64,000 bases of DNA from Paenibacillus ehimensis NBRC 15659 (GTDB taxonomy: Bacteria > Bacillota > Bacilli > Paenibacillales > NBRC-103111). The notes beneath the pieces were generated by a model, which was not told where the DNA came from, searched no databases, and was given only the letters and a program-made list of their open reading frames with translations. The DNA lies in NCBI RefSeq assembly GCF_004000785.1, contig NZ_BILX01000005.1, forward strand, positions 147,470 through 211,469, written 5' to 3'. This document shows positions 49,736-60,139 of this stretch, piece after piece. Positions within the stretch are counted from its first letter, which is position 1. Every line of letters starts with the position of its first letter. The translations under genes and the position numbers were made by a program.

Positions 49736-51565
49736 CTACTCCACCGTCACGCTCTTCGCCAAGTTCCGCGGCTTGTCGACATCGTTACCGCGGGCCAACG
49801 ACGCGTAATACGCGAGCAGTTGCAGCGGCACAACGGACAGCGCCGGGGTCAGCAGCGGCAGTGTTGCCGGGATCGCGAACGTATGATCGACGACCTTGGC
49901 AAGCTCGGCGTCACCTTCGGCATGGATGCCGAATACGTGCGCGCCGCGCGCTTTGACCTCCTTGATGTTGCTGACGGTTTTCTCGAAGAGGTCGTCCTGG
50001 GTCGCCAGAGCGATGACCGGGATGCCTTCCTCGATAAGCGCCAGCGTTCCATGCTTAAGCTCACCAGCAGCGTACGCCTCAGAGTGAATGTAAGAAATTT
50101 CCTTCAGCTTCAAGGAGCCTTCCAACGCCACAGCGTAATCCAATCCGCGGCCGATGAAGAACAGATTGTCATGCGTTGATACTTGCTCGGCAATCACCTT
50201 GATCGTATCGGCTTGAGCTAAAATGCTCTCGACCTTTTCCGGCAGTTCCTGCAGGCCTGCGACGACCTCGGCGATGTAAGCCTCGTCCACCGTACCAAGC
50301 GTCTGAGCCAAATACAGCCCGAGCAGGTAAAAAGCGATCAACTGCGAAGTATATGCCTTCGTGGAGGCTACGGCAATCTCCGGGCCCGCCCACGTGACGA
50401 TGACATCGTCCGCTTCCCGGGCAACGGAGCTGCCGACTACGTTCGTTATAGCTAACACCCGCGCGCCGCAGCGTTTTGCTTCACGAAGCGCAGCCAACGT
50501 GTCCGCCGTTTCACCCGATTGGCTCACGACGATAACGAGCGTCTCCGGCGTAATAATCGGGGCACGGTAGCGGTATTCCGAAGCGACATCCGTTTCTACC
50601 GGAATCCGTGCCAGCTTCTCGATTACTGATTTTCCGACAAGACCCGCATGATAAGCCGTACCGCAAGCCACGATGTGGACTTGTCGAATGGCGCGGATCT
50701 GCTCCGGTGTCATGCCTACTTCACTCAGCGCAACCTTTTTGCCGCTTTCATCCAAGCGGGCGCCCATCGTATCACGATAAGCCTTCGGCTGCTCATGAAT
50801 TTCCTTCAGCATGAAATGATCGAAGCCGGCTTTTTCCGCCGTCACGATATCCCAATCGACATGGAATAATTCCCGGGAAATAAAATTCCCCTCCAATGTC
50901 ATTAATTCGACACCGTCACGCGTCAAAACGGCCATCTCGCCGTCGTTCAAAATATACACGTTTCGCGTATATTCGAGGATTGCCGGAATGTCCGAGCCGA
51001 TGAAGTTCTCGCCTTCGCCGACACCGATAATGAGCGGGCTCGACAAACGAACCGCAACAAGCTTATCCGGCTCATGCTCGGTCAATACGCCCAGCGCGAA
51101 TGCACCCTTCATGCGCGAAACGGCCTTCTGTACCGCTTTTACGATATCGCCTTCGTACAAGCTTGCGATTAAGTGGGAAATGACTTCCGTATCCGTCTCC
51201 GAAACGAATACATGACCTTGCGCGATCAATTCTTCCTTAAGCGAAATGTAATTCTCAATAATGCCGTTGTGTACGACGGAAAATTTAAACGAATTATCCG
51301 TATGCGGATGCGAGTTCTCATCCGACGGTTTGCCGTGCGTCGCCCAGCGCGTATGACCGATCCCGATCGTCCCGCTGAGGGGCTTCTCGCCAAGCTTCGA
51401 CTCCAATACGGCCAAACGGCCTTTCGACTTTTTCACCTGCAGACCATCGGTCGTATACACGGCTACGCCAGCCGAGTCGTACCCGCGGTACTCCAGTTTT
51501 TTCAAGCCGTCAATCAATATATCTTGGGAATTCCGTTTTCCCACATAACCGACGATACCGCACAT
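49736..51565 (-). CDS. glmS: glutamine--fructose-6-phosphate aminotransferase
   Basis: A 609-residue two-domain enzyme making glucosamine 6-phosphate from fructose 6-phosphate and glutamine, the entry step to peptidoglycan precursors. Residues 1-230 are the glutaminase (MCGIVGYVG with Cys1 as nucleophile, RGYDSAGVA), residues 280-605 the two SIS domains (SQSGETADT) with the C-terminal DKPRNLAKSVTVE. Upstream lies a glmS ribozyme. It ends the cdaA-cdaR-glmM-glmS block. Confidence 0.97.
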   Translation of the reverse strand: MCGIVGYVGKRNSQDILIDGLKKLEYRGYDSAGVAVYTTDGLQVKKSKGRLAVLESKLGEKPLSGTIGIGHTRWATHGKPSDENSHPHTDNSFKFSVVHNGIIENYISLKEELIAQGHVFVSETDTEVISHLIASLYEGDIVKAVQKAVSRMKGAFALGVLTEHEPDKLVAVRLSSPLIIGVGEGENFIGSDIPAILEYTRNVYILNDGEMAVLTRDGVELMTLEGNFISRELFHVDWDIVTAEKAGFDHFMLKEIHEQPKAYRDTMGARLDESGKKVALSEVGMTPEQIRAIRQVHIVACGTAYHAGLVGKSVIEKLARIPVETDVASEYRYRAPIITPETLVIVVSQSGETADTLAALREAKRCGARVLAITNVVGSSVAREADDVIVTWAGPEIAVASTKAYTSQLIAFYLLGLYLAQTLGTVDEAYIAEVVAGLQELPEKVESILAQADTIKVIAEQVSTHDNLFFIGRGLDYAVALEGSLKLKEISYIHSEAYAAGELKHGTLALIEEGIPVIALATQDDLFEKTVSNIKEVKARGAHVFGIHAEGDAELAKVVDHTFAIPATLPLLTPALSVVPLQLLAYYASLARGNDVDKPRNLAKSVTVE

Positions 51566-51604
51566 ATGTTCAGGACCTCCTGATTGTCAAAGAAAGTAAA
51601 ATTT

Positions 51605-51870
51605 CGTATGATCCCGTCAAAAACTTTGTCGGCCCGGTCGCCCGGACGTTTTCAGTTTTGACGATACGGCTGGATCGATGGCCGGAAGGTCCCCGCCGAA
51701 TGTTTCGAACACCTTCACCTCGTCAACTGGATGCCAACCTGAGATACCCGATTCCTGCGTTGTCTAAGAGATAGTGGAGTCCATGTCCACCGCTTGCCGC
51801 GGCAACAGGCTCTGTGACCGAATGCGCAGAAAACCAAGCAGCCCCGGATAAGCCATCCAGTCCTGGCGCT
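51605..51870 (-). ncRNA. glmS self-cleaving ribozyme
   Basis: On the minus strand AGCGCCAGGACTGG at the 5' end (cleavage expected after A 51870) is followed by a long variable P1/P2 extension, then GTTGACGAGGTGAAGG, TTCGAAACATTCGGCGG and CCTTCCGG, the conserved core. A P4-like stem closes at CGTAT/ATACG near 51605. Glucosamine 6-phosphate triggers self-cleavage of the mRNA and thus its decay. It ends 40 nt before the glmS start. Confidence 0.9.
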
Positions 51871-52087
51871 TGTCTTGCTAAGTAACCCCGCCCCACCTTT
51901 CTGTTTAGAGTAAGATACTATACCCATCTTATTCATTTTGGCCCCAAAGCGCAACCTCTATTTTCATCGGTTTTCATTTCCGACATGCCCGAAGCGAAAA
52001 TCCCGAGATGCCTTCCGGCCGCCCGGGACCTCGTATTCCGCGTCATAGGGAGCGGCCGCGCAACGTTCCTTCTCCCCGTTAACCGGG

Positions 52088-53428
52088 TTACACCAGCTCT
52101 CGCTGAATCACATCGGCGATCTGCTGTACATAAGCTTCGACCCGGTCTTTGTCCGGTCCTTCGGCCATGACGCGGATCAGCGATTCCGTACCGGAAGGAC
52201 GCACCAATACCCGGCCATTGTCGCCCAGCTCATCTTCGACTTGACGAATAACGGCTTCAACAGCAGGATTGTTGTTGAGCTTGCTTTTATCCGCCACACG
52301 CACATTGACGAGCGTTTGGGGATATTTGCGCATGATGCCTTTCATCTCGCTTAGGCTTTTTCCGGCTTTCACCAGCGTGTCCATAAGCTGCAGCGCCGTC
52401 AGAATGCCATCCCCTGTCGTAATGTGGTCGAGGAAAATGACATGGCCGGACTGCTCGCCGCCCAGATTGTATCCGCCTTTGCGCATTTCTTCCATCACGT
52501 AACGGTCGCCTACCGCCGTCTTCGCCGCCTTCAGACCTACCGCTTCGATGCCTTTGAAGAACCCGATGTTGCTCATGACGGTCGTCACGATCGTCGAGCC
52601 GCGCAGCTTGCCGGCCTGGTTCATCGCATGACCGCAGATGCTCAGGATGAAATCGCCATCCACCTCTTCACCGTTCTCGTCAATCGCAATCAGACGGTCC
52701 GCATCTCCGTCGAAAGCAAGGCCGATATGCGCCTGCTTCTCCACCACCAGCTTCCGCAGCGCTTCGGGATGCGTCGAGCCGCAATGGTCGTTGATGTTGC
52801 GTCCGTTCGGCTCCGCACCTATCGTAATCACTTCCGCGCCGAGCGCTTCGAACACTTTGGGCGCCAGCTCGTAAGCCGCGCCGTTGGCGCAATCCAATGC
52901 AATACGGTAACCCTTGAACGAAGAGGTGACGGTCGATTGAATATATTTCAAATATTGGAATTTTGCTTCTTCATTGTCGATCACATTGCCGATAGCTCCG
53001 CCGGTCGGCCGCGGCAGCTCGTCATTCTCGGCATCCATCAGCCGCTCGATCTCAAGCTCCGTTTCATCGGACAGCTTAAAGCCGTCCGCGCCAAAAAACT
53101 TGATTCCGTTGTCCTCCACCGGATTGTGGCTGGCCGAAATCATCACACCGGCGTCCGCCTTTAGCTCGCGTGTCAAATAAGCCACGCCGGGTGTGCTCAG
53201 CACGCCCAACCGGATTACATTGGCGCCGATAGACAGCAGACCTGCGACCAGCGCCGCCTCCAGCATCGGACCGGAGACCCGCGTATCGCGGCCGATCACG
53301 ACATTCGGCTTTTCCACTTTACCTGCCAAAACATAGCCGCCGCAGCGGCCGATCTTATATGCGAGTTCCGGGGTTAACCCTTGGTTCGCAACTCCGCGGA
53401 CCCCGTCCGTACCAAAATATTTTCCCAT
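52088..53428 (-). CDS. glmM: phosphoglucosamine mutase
   Basis: A 446-residue alpha-D-phosphohexomutase converting glucosamine 6-phosphate to glucosamine 1-phosphate. MISASHNP contains the phosphorylated Ser near residue 100, DGDADRL binds Mg2+, GGEQSGH contacts sugar, and [11 protein letters not shown] binds phosphate. In B. subtilis and other Firmicutes GlmM binds and inhibits CdaA, encoded upstream here in the same order. Confidence 0.97.
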   Translation of the reverse strand: MGKYFGTDGVRGVANQGLTPELAYKIGRCGGYVLAGKVEKPNVVIGRDTRVSGPMLEAALVAGLLSIGANVIRLGVLSTPGVAYLTRELKADAGVMISASHNPVEDNGIKFFGADGFKLSDETELEIERLMDAENDELPRPTGGAIGNVIDNEEAKFQYLKYIQSTVTSSFKGYRIALDCANGAAYELAPKVFEALGAEVITIGAEPNGRNINDHCGSTHPEALRKLVVEKQAHIGLAFDGDADRLIAIDENGEEVDGDFILSICGHAMNQAGKLRGSTIVTTVMSNIGFFKGIEAVGLKAAKTAVGDRYVMEEMRKGGYNLGGEQSGHVIFLDHITTGDGILTALQLMDTLVKAGKSLSEMKGIMRKYPQTLVNVRVADKSKLNNNPAVEAVIRQVEDELGDNGRVLVRPSGTESLIRVMAEGPDKDRVEAYVQQIADVIQRELV

Positions 53429-53517
53429 CGAATCTCTCTCCCCCTTGCCAATGCCTTATGTCAACAAACTATTCTCATTATTACCGATTCGCCTCAAACG
53501 GTCAAATGTTGCCCGTC

Positions 53518-54792
53518 CTAGGGCGCGGCAGGCGGGGTCGCAGGCGGCGTTTCCGGCTGCTTGCCGGGCTTCGCGCTGATCTCTACCGTCGCTTTGAAAT
53601 CCTGCTGCGGCCCCTTCTTCACGAACGTCGGCAAATTCCACGTCACCGGCACCTCATGCTTGCCGGGCGGCAAATTGCTCACATCGAGGATCCCCTGAAC
53701 GTCCTGCGGCTTCAGCTTGTCAATCAGCTCTTGGGCTCCTTCGACGGTCAAATTCAGCTGTCCCGACTCCGGAAGCACGACTTTCGTATCAAATCCGTCG
53801 TTTTGCCCGATGATCGACAGCGGGATCGCCTCCAGCGTTTTCGTTACCGACGGCACGATCGTGACGTTCACCGTCACTTTATCCGGATCAAGCTGCTTGA
53901 CGTTATTTCGCGGCGGAATAGGCAGGGTGAACTCCTTATTCTCTTTCAGCTCGCTCAGATCCACTTGAGGTCCTTCGTAAAATTCCAACCGATCCAGCAC
54001 GTTCTGCGGGCCGAATACCGTGACTTTATCCGTGCTCTGCCGGACGGAAGCGACGGCGTAGCCCCGAGGCGGTTCGCCCACGAGCTTTACCTGAAGCGGC
54101 ACGAGCGTGAACGGGCTGGTGATAGGCACTTCGACCTCGACCACCGCCGGATTGATCACGGCAGTCTCTATCGGCTTGCCGTCCTTGTCATAGGCCACCA
54201 GTTTCACCTTGCTGGAAACCGGCGATTGCGCCTTCTCTACATTCACGTCCGCGCGAACCGATTCCACTTCATCGTAGATGCGGCTTGGGACGGATACGGT
54301 GACCTGCTTCGGCTTCGCGACCGGCTGCCCGGCTTTCAGCCCGACGGCAGGGATTCCCGTCACATTGACGGTGACCGGCATCGATTTATTTTTCTTATCG
54401 TCGATCACGACCCGGACGTTAGCCGGCGTTGCCTTAACCGTCACATTCGTCGGAAAGCCTACCGGAGTGACCGGGAGCAGATACTCCCCTTTACCTACCT
54501 TGGTCAAATCCAGCTCCACCGAATAGGTCCCCGAGTTCATGACCTTTTTCAGGGCGGAATCCCTGCCGGATAGGCTCAGCGTCACTTGAGCAGGATCGAT
54601 CTGCACGACATAAAATTGGTCCGTATCATACTTCGGCGTCACCGCGACATTCCCGATTTTTTCCTCCAAAATCCCTGTTCCGGTCGTTCCCTTGATCGGA
54701 GTATTGTCCGAACGGACGACCGCCCACAGCATGATTCCTATAATCAGTGCAATAACCTTCACGACGTTCGTGTTGCGCAGCCATTGATCCAT
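53518..54792 (-). CDS. cdaR: CdaA regulator CdaR (YbbR-domain protein)
   Basis: A 424-residue protein with one N-terminal membrane anchor (VVKVIALIIGIMLWAVV) and several extracellular YbbR repeats, ending in a Pro/Ala-rich tail. CdaR binds CdaA through the membrane and adjusts c-di-AMP synthesis. Its start lies 1 nt after the cdaA stop. Confidence 0.93.
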   Translation of the reverse strand: MDQWLRNTNVVKVIALIIGIMLWAVVRSDNTPIKGTTGTGILEEKIGNVAVTPKYDTDQFYVVQIDPAQVTLSLSGRDSALKKVMNSGTYSVELDLTKVGKGEYLLPVTPVGFPTNVTVKATPANVRVVIDDKKNKSMPVTVNVTGIPAVGLKAGQPVAKPKQVTVSVPSRIYDEVESVRADVNVEKAQSPVSSKVKLVAYDKDGKPIETAVINPAVVEVEVPITSPFTLVPLQVKLVGEPPRGYAVASVRQSTDKVTVFGPQNVLDRLEFYEGPQVDLSELKENKEFTLPIPPRNNVKQLDPDKVTVNVTIVPSVTKTLEAIPLSIIGQNDGFDTKVVLPESGQLNLTVEGAQELIDKLKPQDVQGILDVSNLPPGKHEVPVTWNLPTFVKKGPQQDFKATVEISAKPGKQPETPPATPPAAP

Positions 54793-54793
54793 T

Positions 54794-55600
54794 CTAGCTT
54801 CGCCTCCATTTCCAAATGGAGCGTTTTTCCTTCGTCTTCGCTTTCGGCTTCAATTCCTCGAACAGCTTGGCCAACAAGGCATCCTCTTTCACGTCTCGCA
54901 AAATATGACCGTTCATCGCGAGCGAGACAGCTCCCGTCTCCTCAGACACAATAACGCACATCGCATCCGACACCTCGCTCATGCCGATGGCCGCCCGGTG
55001 CCTTGTCCCCAGCTCCTTGCTGATAAAAGGATTTTCGGACAGCGGCAAATAACAGCCGGCCGCCATCAGCTGGTGCTTTCTCAAAATAACCGCTCCGTCA
55101 TGAAGCGGCGTGTTCGGCACGAAGATGTTAATCAGCAGCTCCGAGCTGATATGCGATTCGATGGCGATGCCTGATTCGATATAGTCGGTAAGTCCCGTAT
55201 CCCGCTCGAAGACGATCAACGCTCCGATTTTGCGCCGCGCCATATAGGTCACGGCCTTCAGCACCTCGTTGATCCGGCGGTTCACTTCCGTATCTTCCTC
55301 GACGTTCGTCCGGCTGAACAGCTTGCCGCGGCCAAGCTGCTCCAGCGCCCGCCGCAGCTCCGGCTGGAAGATGATGATGACTCCGACGAGCCCGAAGGTG
55401 AACATTTGGTTCATCATCCACTGCAGCGTATTCAGCTGAAACCACGAGCTGAGCGCCCAGGTGACGACAACGACCAAAATACCTTTGAGCAATTGGATCG
55501 CCCGGGTTCCCCGGACCACCAAAATCAATTTGTAAATCACATAGCTGACGATCAATATATCGACAATATCTTTGATATCGATTTCCGTAATCCAATCCAT
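54794..55600 (-). CDS. cdaA: diadenylate cyclase CdaA
   Basis: A 268-residue membrane-bound enzyme joining two ATP into c-di-AMP, an essential messenger for potassium, osmolyte and wall control. Three N-terminal helices (about residues 10-80) precede the DAC domain with LHDGAVIL and GTRHRAAIG, the catalytic DGA and RHR motifs. It is followed by cdaR, glmM and glmS, as in Bacillus. A terminator separates it from rsiW. Confidence 0.97.
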   Translation of the reverse strand: MDWITEIDIKDIVDILIVSYVIYKLILVVRGTRAIQLLKGILVVVVTWALSSWFQLNTLQWMMNQMFTFGLVGVIIIFQPELRRALEQLGRGKLFSRTNVEEDTEVNRRINEVLKAVTYMARRKIGALIVFERDTGLTDYIESGIAIESHISSELLINIFVPNTPLHDGAVILRKHQLMAAGCYLPLSENPFISKELGTRHRAAIGMSEVSDAMCVIVSEETGAVSLAMNGHILRDVKEDALLAKLFEELKPKAKTKEKRSIWKWRRS

Positions 55601-55680
55601 CGCGTTGCCCCCAAGCCTGCCTCCGTCATATCGGTTCCCCTGTAGTGTTCCCCTTCCTTAGATCATACCATATTTGCAAC

Positions 55681-55719
55681 AAAAAACCCTCCCTTTCTAC
55701 CACGCGTAAGGGAGGATTT
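55681..55719 (-). terminator. terminator between rsiW and cdaA
   Basis: On the minus strand CCTCCCTT/AAGGGAGG with flanking A and T runs (GGTTTTTTG). It suggests that cdaA has its own promoter. Confidence 0.85.
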
Positions 55720-55740
55720 TAAAAAATTGGGCCGCTTGGC

Positions 55741-56352
55741 CTATTTCATTCCCGAAATGGTTCCAGCCCACTGATTCATTTTGTACCAAAGCCAGCTGAA
55801 GGCTTCGTCGATTTGTTGAATATGCCCGGAAATATGCGCCGTAGATGCCAGCTGAACCGATCCGTCAATCACCGTAATGTTGCCCACGATGTCGCCGTCC
55901 ACCTGCAGCTTTCCGTTCTCTACCGTTAAATCTCCTGCCACTTTGCTGCCTGCCGGCACATAGACCGTATCGCCTTTAATTACGACCGACTGCAGGTCAT
56001 TTCCCTTCACGAGCAATTCGCGATCATCGTTCCATGAGGAGACGAAGGTCGACAGCATCACAAGAAAAAAGACCGCCGCCACCGAGGCCGCCGGACGCTT
56101 ACGGATCCACCGGTACCATGGATTTTGCCGCTTGACCGGTGGCAGCGCCTGCATGACCCGCTCCGTCAGGCCTTCAGGAACCTTCTGCGGCGGCCAAGCA
56201 TGAATCAGCGCTTCCACTTTCTCAAACTGCTGCAGTCGCTTGCGGCATTCCGGGCAAACAAGCAAATGCTCTTTGAGCGCCGCCGCTTCCCTTCCTTCCA
56301 AGCTCCCGTCCAAATATTCATGCAGCAAAGGGAGGGCTTCCTCACAATTCAT
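55741..56352 (-). CDS. rsiW: anti-sigma-W factor
   Basis: A 203-residue membrane protein. The cytosolic zinc finger is HLLVCPEC (HxxxCxxC) near residue 30, one helix lies about residues 85-105 (AASVAAVFFLVMLSTFV), and the extracellular part has short beta repeats with GDLTVENG and GDIVGNITV. RsiW holds sigma-W inactive until regulated proteolysis frees it. ATG 56352 has AAAGGAG 9 nt upstream; the longer frame has no site. Confidence 0.93.
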   Translation of the reverse strand: MNCEEALPLLHEYLDGSLEGREAAALKEHLLVCPECRKRLQQFEKVEALIHAWPPQKVPEGLTERVMQALPPVKRQNPWYRWIRKRPAASVAAVFFLVMLSTFVSSWNDDRELLVKGNDLQSVVIKGDTVYVPAGSKVAGDLTVENGKLQVDGDIVGNITVIDGSVQLASTAHISGHIQQIDEAFSWLWYKMNQWAGTISGMK

Positions 56353-56436
56353 CCTGAGCCACTCCTTTCTTCTGTCCATTAAATCAGGTTGTGTCATACA
56401 ATACGTTCGAAGCCAAGAGATGTTTCAAAAAAACAA

Positions 56437-57003
56437 CTATAAAACTGACTCTAATTTTTTACGCAAAAATTCCCTGCCCCGGTGCAATCTGGTTTTGATC
56501 GTCGTCACCGGCATGGATAGCACATCGCTAATCTCTTGAAGCGACAAGTCCTGGAGATAGCGCAAAATCACGACCGCCCGGTACTTCTCCGGCAGCGTCT
56601 TGATCGATTCGCGAATCTGCTCCTGCGTCTCCGACAGCACCACCTGGTTGTCCGGCGTTTCTTCGCGGCTCGGCAGGGCGGAATACCAGTCGCTGCCTTC
56701 CCCGTCGCTCATCTCGGCATCCAGCGAATAGTTGATCTTCCGCTTGCGAAGCCGGTCAATGCACAGGTTTGTCCCGATCCGGTATATCCATGTCGAGAAC
56801 TTCTGCTGCTCGTCGTAACGGTCCAAATTCGTGTACACCCGCAAAAACGTCTCCTGCACGATCTCCTCCGCCTCATGACGGTTATGCAGCATCCGATAGG
56901 CGAGATGGTAAATTTTATCCTTGTACAGCTCCACCAATTCGGCAAAAGCCGCTCGATCCCCGCTCCGGGCGAGCTTGGCGAGCCGGGTGTCCAATTGATT
57001 CAC
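56437..57003 (-). CDS. sigW: RNA polymerase ECF sigma factor SigW
   Basis: A 188-residue sigma factor, matching B. subtilis SigW in length, gene order and motifs: region 2 FAELVELYKDKIYHLAYRML and EAEEIVQETFLRVYTNLDRY, region 4 LPEKYRAVVILRYLQDLSLQ with EISDVLSMPVTTIKTRLHRG. It governs envelope-stress and antimicrobial-resistance genes. The start is GTG 57003 with GGAGG 7 nt upstream. I could not find a clear autoregulatory TGAAAC/CGTA promoter in the 300 bp upstream. Confidence 0.95.
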   Translation of the reverse strand: MNQLDTRLAKLARSGDRAAFAELVELYKDKIYHLAYRMLHNRHEAEEIVQETFLRVYTNLDRYDEQQKFSTWIYRIGTNLCIDRLRKRKINYSLDAEMSDGEGSDWYSALPSREETPDNQVVLSETQEQIRESIKTLPEKYRAVVILRYLQDLSLQEISDVLSMPVTTIKTRLHRGREFLRKKLESVL

Positions 57004-57287
57004 CGACCTACCTCCAACCTCCGAGCTTGGATCCGCTTGGCTTGCCAACGGTCAAATTCGGATTCTTCCGGACAACGCCTGACCTTTCATCGATCACCGT
57101 TCCGTCTACTAGTAAAAGCATACCAAACGACTGCACCGCCTGTACAGTCTCTCCCAAAAGAAATTGTGTGCCGGTCCCCTCCGTATCCGTGCTTTAGCAG
57201 ATCCGCCATTCTGGATTATTCATAAATTCTTACGATAAAAGAAGACACTGGTTTCGGCCGCCGACATCCCTCTGAAATTAGACATGA

Positions 57288-57323
57288 GAAAAACCGGGCT
57301 GCTCGGCATAGCCAAGCTCCCGG
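57288..57323 (-). terminator. ppc terminator
   Basis: On the minus strand CCGGG/CCCGG and GCTTGGC/GCCGAGC stack into one stem, followed by TTTTTC. The 300 bp between sigW and ppc holds nothing else that I recognise. Confidence 0.75.
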
Positions 57324-57349
57324 CTTTCGGTTTGCAGGTTGACAAGCAA

Positions 57350-60139
57350 TCAGCCCGTATTGCGAAGTCCTGCGGCAATTCCGTTAATCGTAAGCAGCAC
57401 TTCGCGGAGCAGGAGCGAATCGTCGCCTCCCTGCTCGCGCAGCGGACGAAGCTCCGAGAGGAGCTGTACCTGCATATAGCTCAACGGATCGACGTACGGA
57501 TTGCGCAAACGGATCGATTCTTGAATGACCGGGACATTGTCCAAAATTTCCTGTTGGCCGGTAATTTTCAGAATCAGGTCCGACGTCCGTTCGTATTCTT
57601 CTTCGATCAAACGGATGATCCGTTCGGCAATCGCCTGATCCTCGATCATGCTTCCGTACTCTTTGGCGATCAGCAGGTCGGCCTTCGCGAGCGCCATCTG
57701 CAAGTTATCAATGAGCGAACGGAAGAACGCCCAATTGTTGTACATTTCCTGCAGGATACGCAGGTTTTCCGGATTCCCTTGGTAGAAGCTGTACAGCCCG
57801 TAGCCCGAAGCATACCAAGCGGGCAGCAAATAACGGCTTTGCGTCCAAGCGAATACCCATGGGATGGCCCGGAGGTCTTCGAAACGGTCGCTATTCTTCC
57901 GCTTGGACGGGCGGGAGCCGATATTGAGCTCCCCGATCTCCGGCAGCGGTGTAGACTGCTTGAAGAAGGTCAAGAAGTCCGGATCGCGGAAAATCAGATC
58001 CTGATACTTCTGCTGAGCCTGCTCGGAAATGTCGCGCATAATCGTTTCCCAACCCGGCTCGGAAGGATCCGCCTGCGGGTTCCGCGCCCACAGCGCGCTT
58101 TTGATCAGTGCGGATGTCGCTTGCTCCAAGCTTCGGTAAGCGATCCCCTTCATGGAATAGCGGGAGGACAGTACTTCCCCCTGCTCCGTGATTTTGATCC
58201 CGCCGCCTACCGTATCGGCCGGCTGAGCCAGGATGCTCCGGTTGAGCGGCATGCCTCCGCGGCCAAGCGCCCCTCCGCGCCCGTGGAAAAATTTCAGCTT
58301 CACGTCGAACGGCTTCGCCGCCGCCGTAATGCTGCGCAGCGCTACCCGCAGCTCCCAGTTCGCGGTAATAACGCCGCCGTCTTTGTTGCTGTCGGAGTAG
58401 CCGAGCATAATTTCCTGAAGGTGATTTGTACTATTCAAGCTGTTCCGGTAAGCCGGAATTTGGAACAGCGTCGTCATAATTTCCGGAGCCGCATGCAGGT
58501 CGTCAATCGTCTCGAAGAGCGGGACGGATTGCAGAGTGCAGGTGATGGTGCCGTCCGGTTCGTGCAAATACAAGCCCGCTTCTTTTCCGAATACAAGCAC
58601 CTCAAGCAGGTCGCTGGCTCCTTGCGTCATACTGATCAGATAGCTCGTGATACAGTTTCTGCCGAACTCCTGCTGCGCCTTTTGAATGACGCGATACACG
58701 TCAAGGCATTCCTGCGTAGACTCGGAATAATGCAGGTAAGGCGAAGTAATCGGCCGCGGATCGTTCAATAGATCGGTCAACAGCTTGATTTTTTGCTCTT
58801 CCGCAAGCGCGCCGTAATCGGAGCAGATGCTCATCTTGGCCAAAATCTCCGTCATCGCGGCTTCATGCTCTTTACTATGCTGTCGGACGTCCAATGTAGC
58901 GAGATGGAAACCGAACAGCTCCACTTGACGAATTAGCTTTTGCACATAGGCATCGGCGATGAAATCGGCATAATGATTGCGCAAGCTGCGTTCGATAATT
59001 TGCAAATCTTCCTTAAATTGATGTGGATCGCTGTATTTTTTGCCTGCCGGTACGTTCGGTTTGGCCGTATTGCGAATTTTCTCAACCATATACCGGACTT
59101 TGATGCGGTAAGGCTCTTTTTCGTTAGGCAGTACTTGGTCGGACGGCAGCTCGACCGTGTCCCTGTCATGCTGGATCGAATCCAGCAGCTCCTGCGTTAC
59201 TTCGACGATATTTTTGCTAAAGCTCATATGCTTCAGCAAATCCGTCAGCAGCTCCTCATACTTTTGCAGCGCAAGCTCCCGGTGCATGGCAAGCGTCTCC
59301 CACGTAACGTTGGAGGTGACCGAAGGGTTGCCGTCGCGGTCGCCGCCAATCCATGAGCCGAATTTCAGGAATGTCGGCACGTGCCAGGACTGCTCCGGGT
59401 AATACTTATGCAGACATCGTTCCAGCTCCTGATACACTTGAGGGAGCACGTCGAACAGGGTTTCATCAAAATAATACAGTCCGTTTTTGACCTCGTCGCC
59501 GACGGTCGGCTTCCGGTCGCGCAGCTCGTCCGTCTGCCAGAGGGTGATGACCTCGCCCAGAAGCTTCTCACGCAGCTGCTCGCGCTCGCGGAACGTCAGG
59601 CTCGGGTTGTCCAGCTCCATCACGTCCGCCGCAATTCGCTGATGAATATCGAGCACCGCACGGCGGGTCGCTTCCGTCGGATGCGCCGTCATTACGAGCT
59701 CCAGCGAGATGCCCTCGATCATATCCCGGACCTCTGCCGCAGGCGTACCAAGCGTTTTCAGCTTACGGACCGCGTCCTCGATCGAACCCGGCTGCACGTT
59801 CTCTCCTGCGGTACGCTCATAATCGCGTTTGCGCCGAATCCGGTGATTCTGCTCGGCGATGTTGATCAATTGAAAATAAACGGCAAACGCGCGGATGACC
59901 TGATGTCGAATCTCCGGAGCCAAGCCGTTTATCGTATCCTTAAACTCCGCATACATTTCCGGCGTAAACTGGGCGCGCAGCGATTTACTCATTTCTCTTA
60001 TCTTCTCTACGATGGTAAACAGTGTATTGCCGCCCTGGTGAACCAGCACCTCACCCAAAATATGCCCCAAAAACCGAACATCGCGGCGAAGCAAATTGTT
60101 GGACGTGTTTTTGTTGATCAAACTGACTGAATCCGACAT
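57350..60139 (-). CDS. ppc: phosphoenolpyruvate carboxylase
   Basis: A 929-residue enzyme fixing bicarbonate onto phosphoenolpyruvate to refill oxaloacetate. Catalytic segments are VMTAHPTEATRR (His near 155), GSWIGGDRDGNP, GYSDSNKDGG and FHGRGGALGRGG, and the C-terminus ends RNTG as in the family. The AUG has GGAGG upstream. It is monocistronic. Confidence 0.97.
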   Translation of the reverse strand: MSDSVSLINKNTSNNLLRRDVRFLGHILGEVLVHQGGNTLFTIVEKIREMSKSLRAQFTPEMYAEFKDTINGLAPEIRHQVIRAFAVYFQLINIAEQNHRIRRKRDYERTAGENVQPGSIEDAVRKLKTLGTPAAEVRDMIEGISLELVMTAHPTEATRRAVLDIHQRIAADVMELDNPSLTFREREQLREKLLGEVITLWQTDELRDRKPTVGDEVKNGLYYFDETLFDVLPQVYQELERCLHKYYPEQSWHVPTFLKFGSWIGGDRDGNPSVTSNVTWETLAMHRELALQKYEELLTDLLKHMSFSKNIVEVTQELLDSIQHDRDTVELPSDQVLPNEKEPYRIKVRYMVEKIRNTAKPNVPAGKKYSDPHQFKEDLQIIERSLRNHYADFIADAYVQKLIRQVELFGFHLATLDVRQHSKEHEAAMTEILAKMSICSDYGALAEEQKIKLLTDLLNDPRPITSPYLHYSESTQECLDVYRVIQKAQQEFGRNCITSYLISMTQGASDLLEVLVFGKEAGLYLHEPDGTITCTLQSVPLFETIDDLHAAPEIMTTLFQIPAYRNSLNSTNHLQEIMLGYSDSNKDGGVITANWELRVALRSITAAAKPFDVKLKFFHGRGGALGRGGMPLNRSILAQPADTVGGGIKITEQGEVLSSRYSMKGIAYRSLEQATSALIKSALWARNPQADPSEPGWETIMRDISEQAQQKYQDLIFRDPDFLTFFKQSTPLPEIGELNIGSRPSKRKNSDRFEDLRAIPWVFAWTQSRYLLPAWYASGYGLYSFYQGNPENLRILQEMYNNWAFFRSLIDNLQMALAKADLLIAKEYGSMIEDQAIAERIIRLIEEEYERTSDLILKITGQQEILDNVPVIQESIRLRNPYVDPLSYMQVQLLSELRPLREQGGDDSLLLREVLLTINGIAAGLRNTG

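Noticed and set aside
57060..57130. SigW autoregulatory promoter
   Set aside because: A TGAAAGG and a GGAACGG are present upstream of sigW, but no CGTA or similar -10 lies at the required distance.
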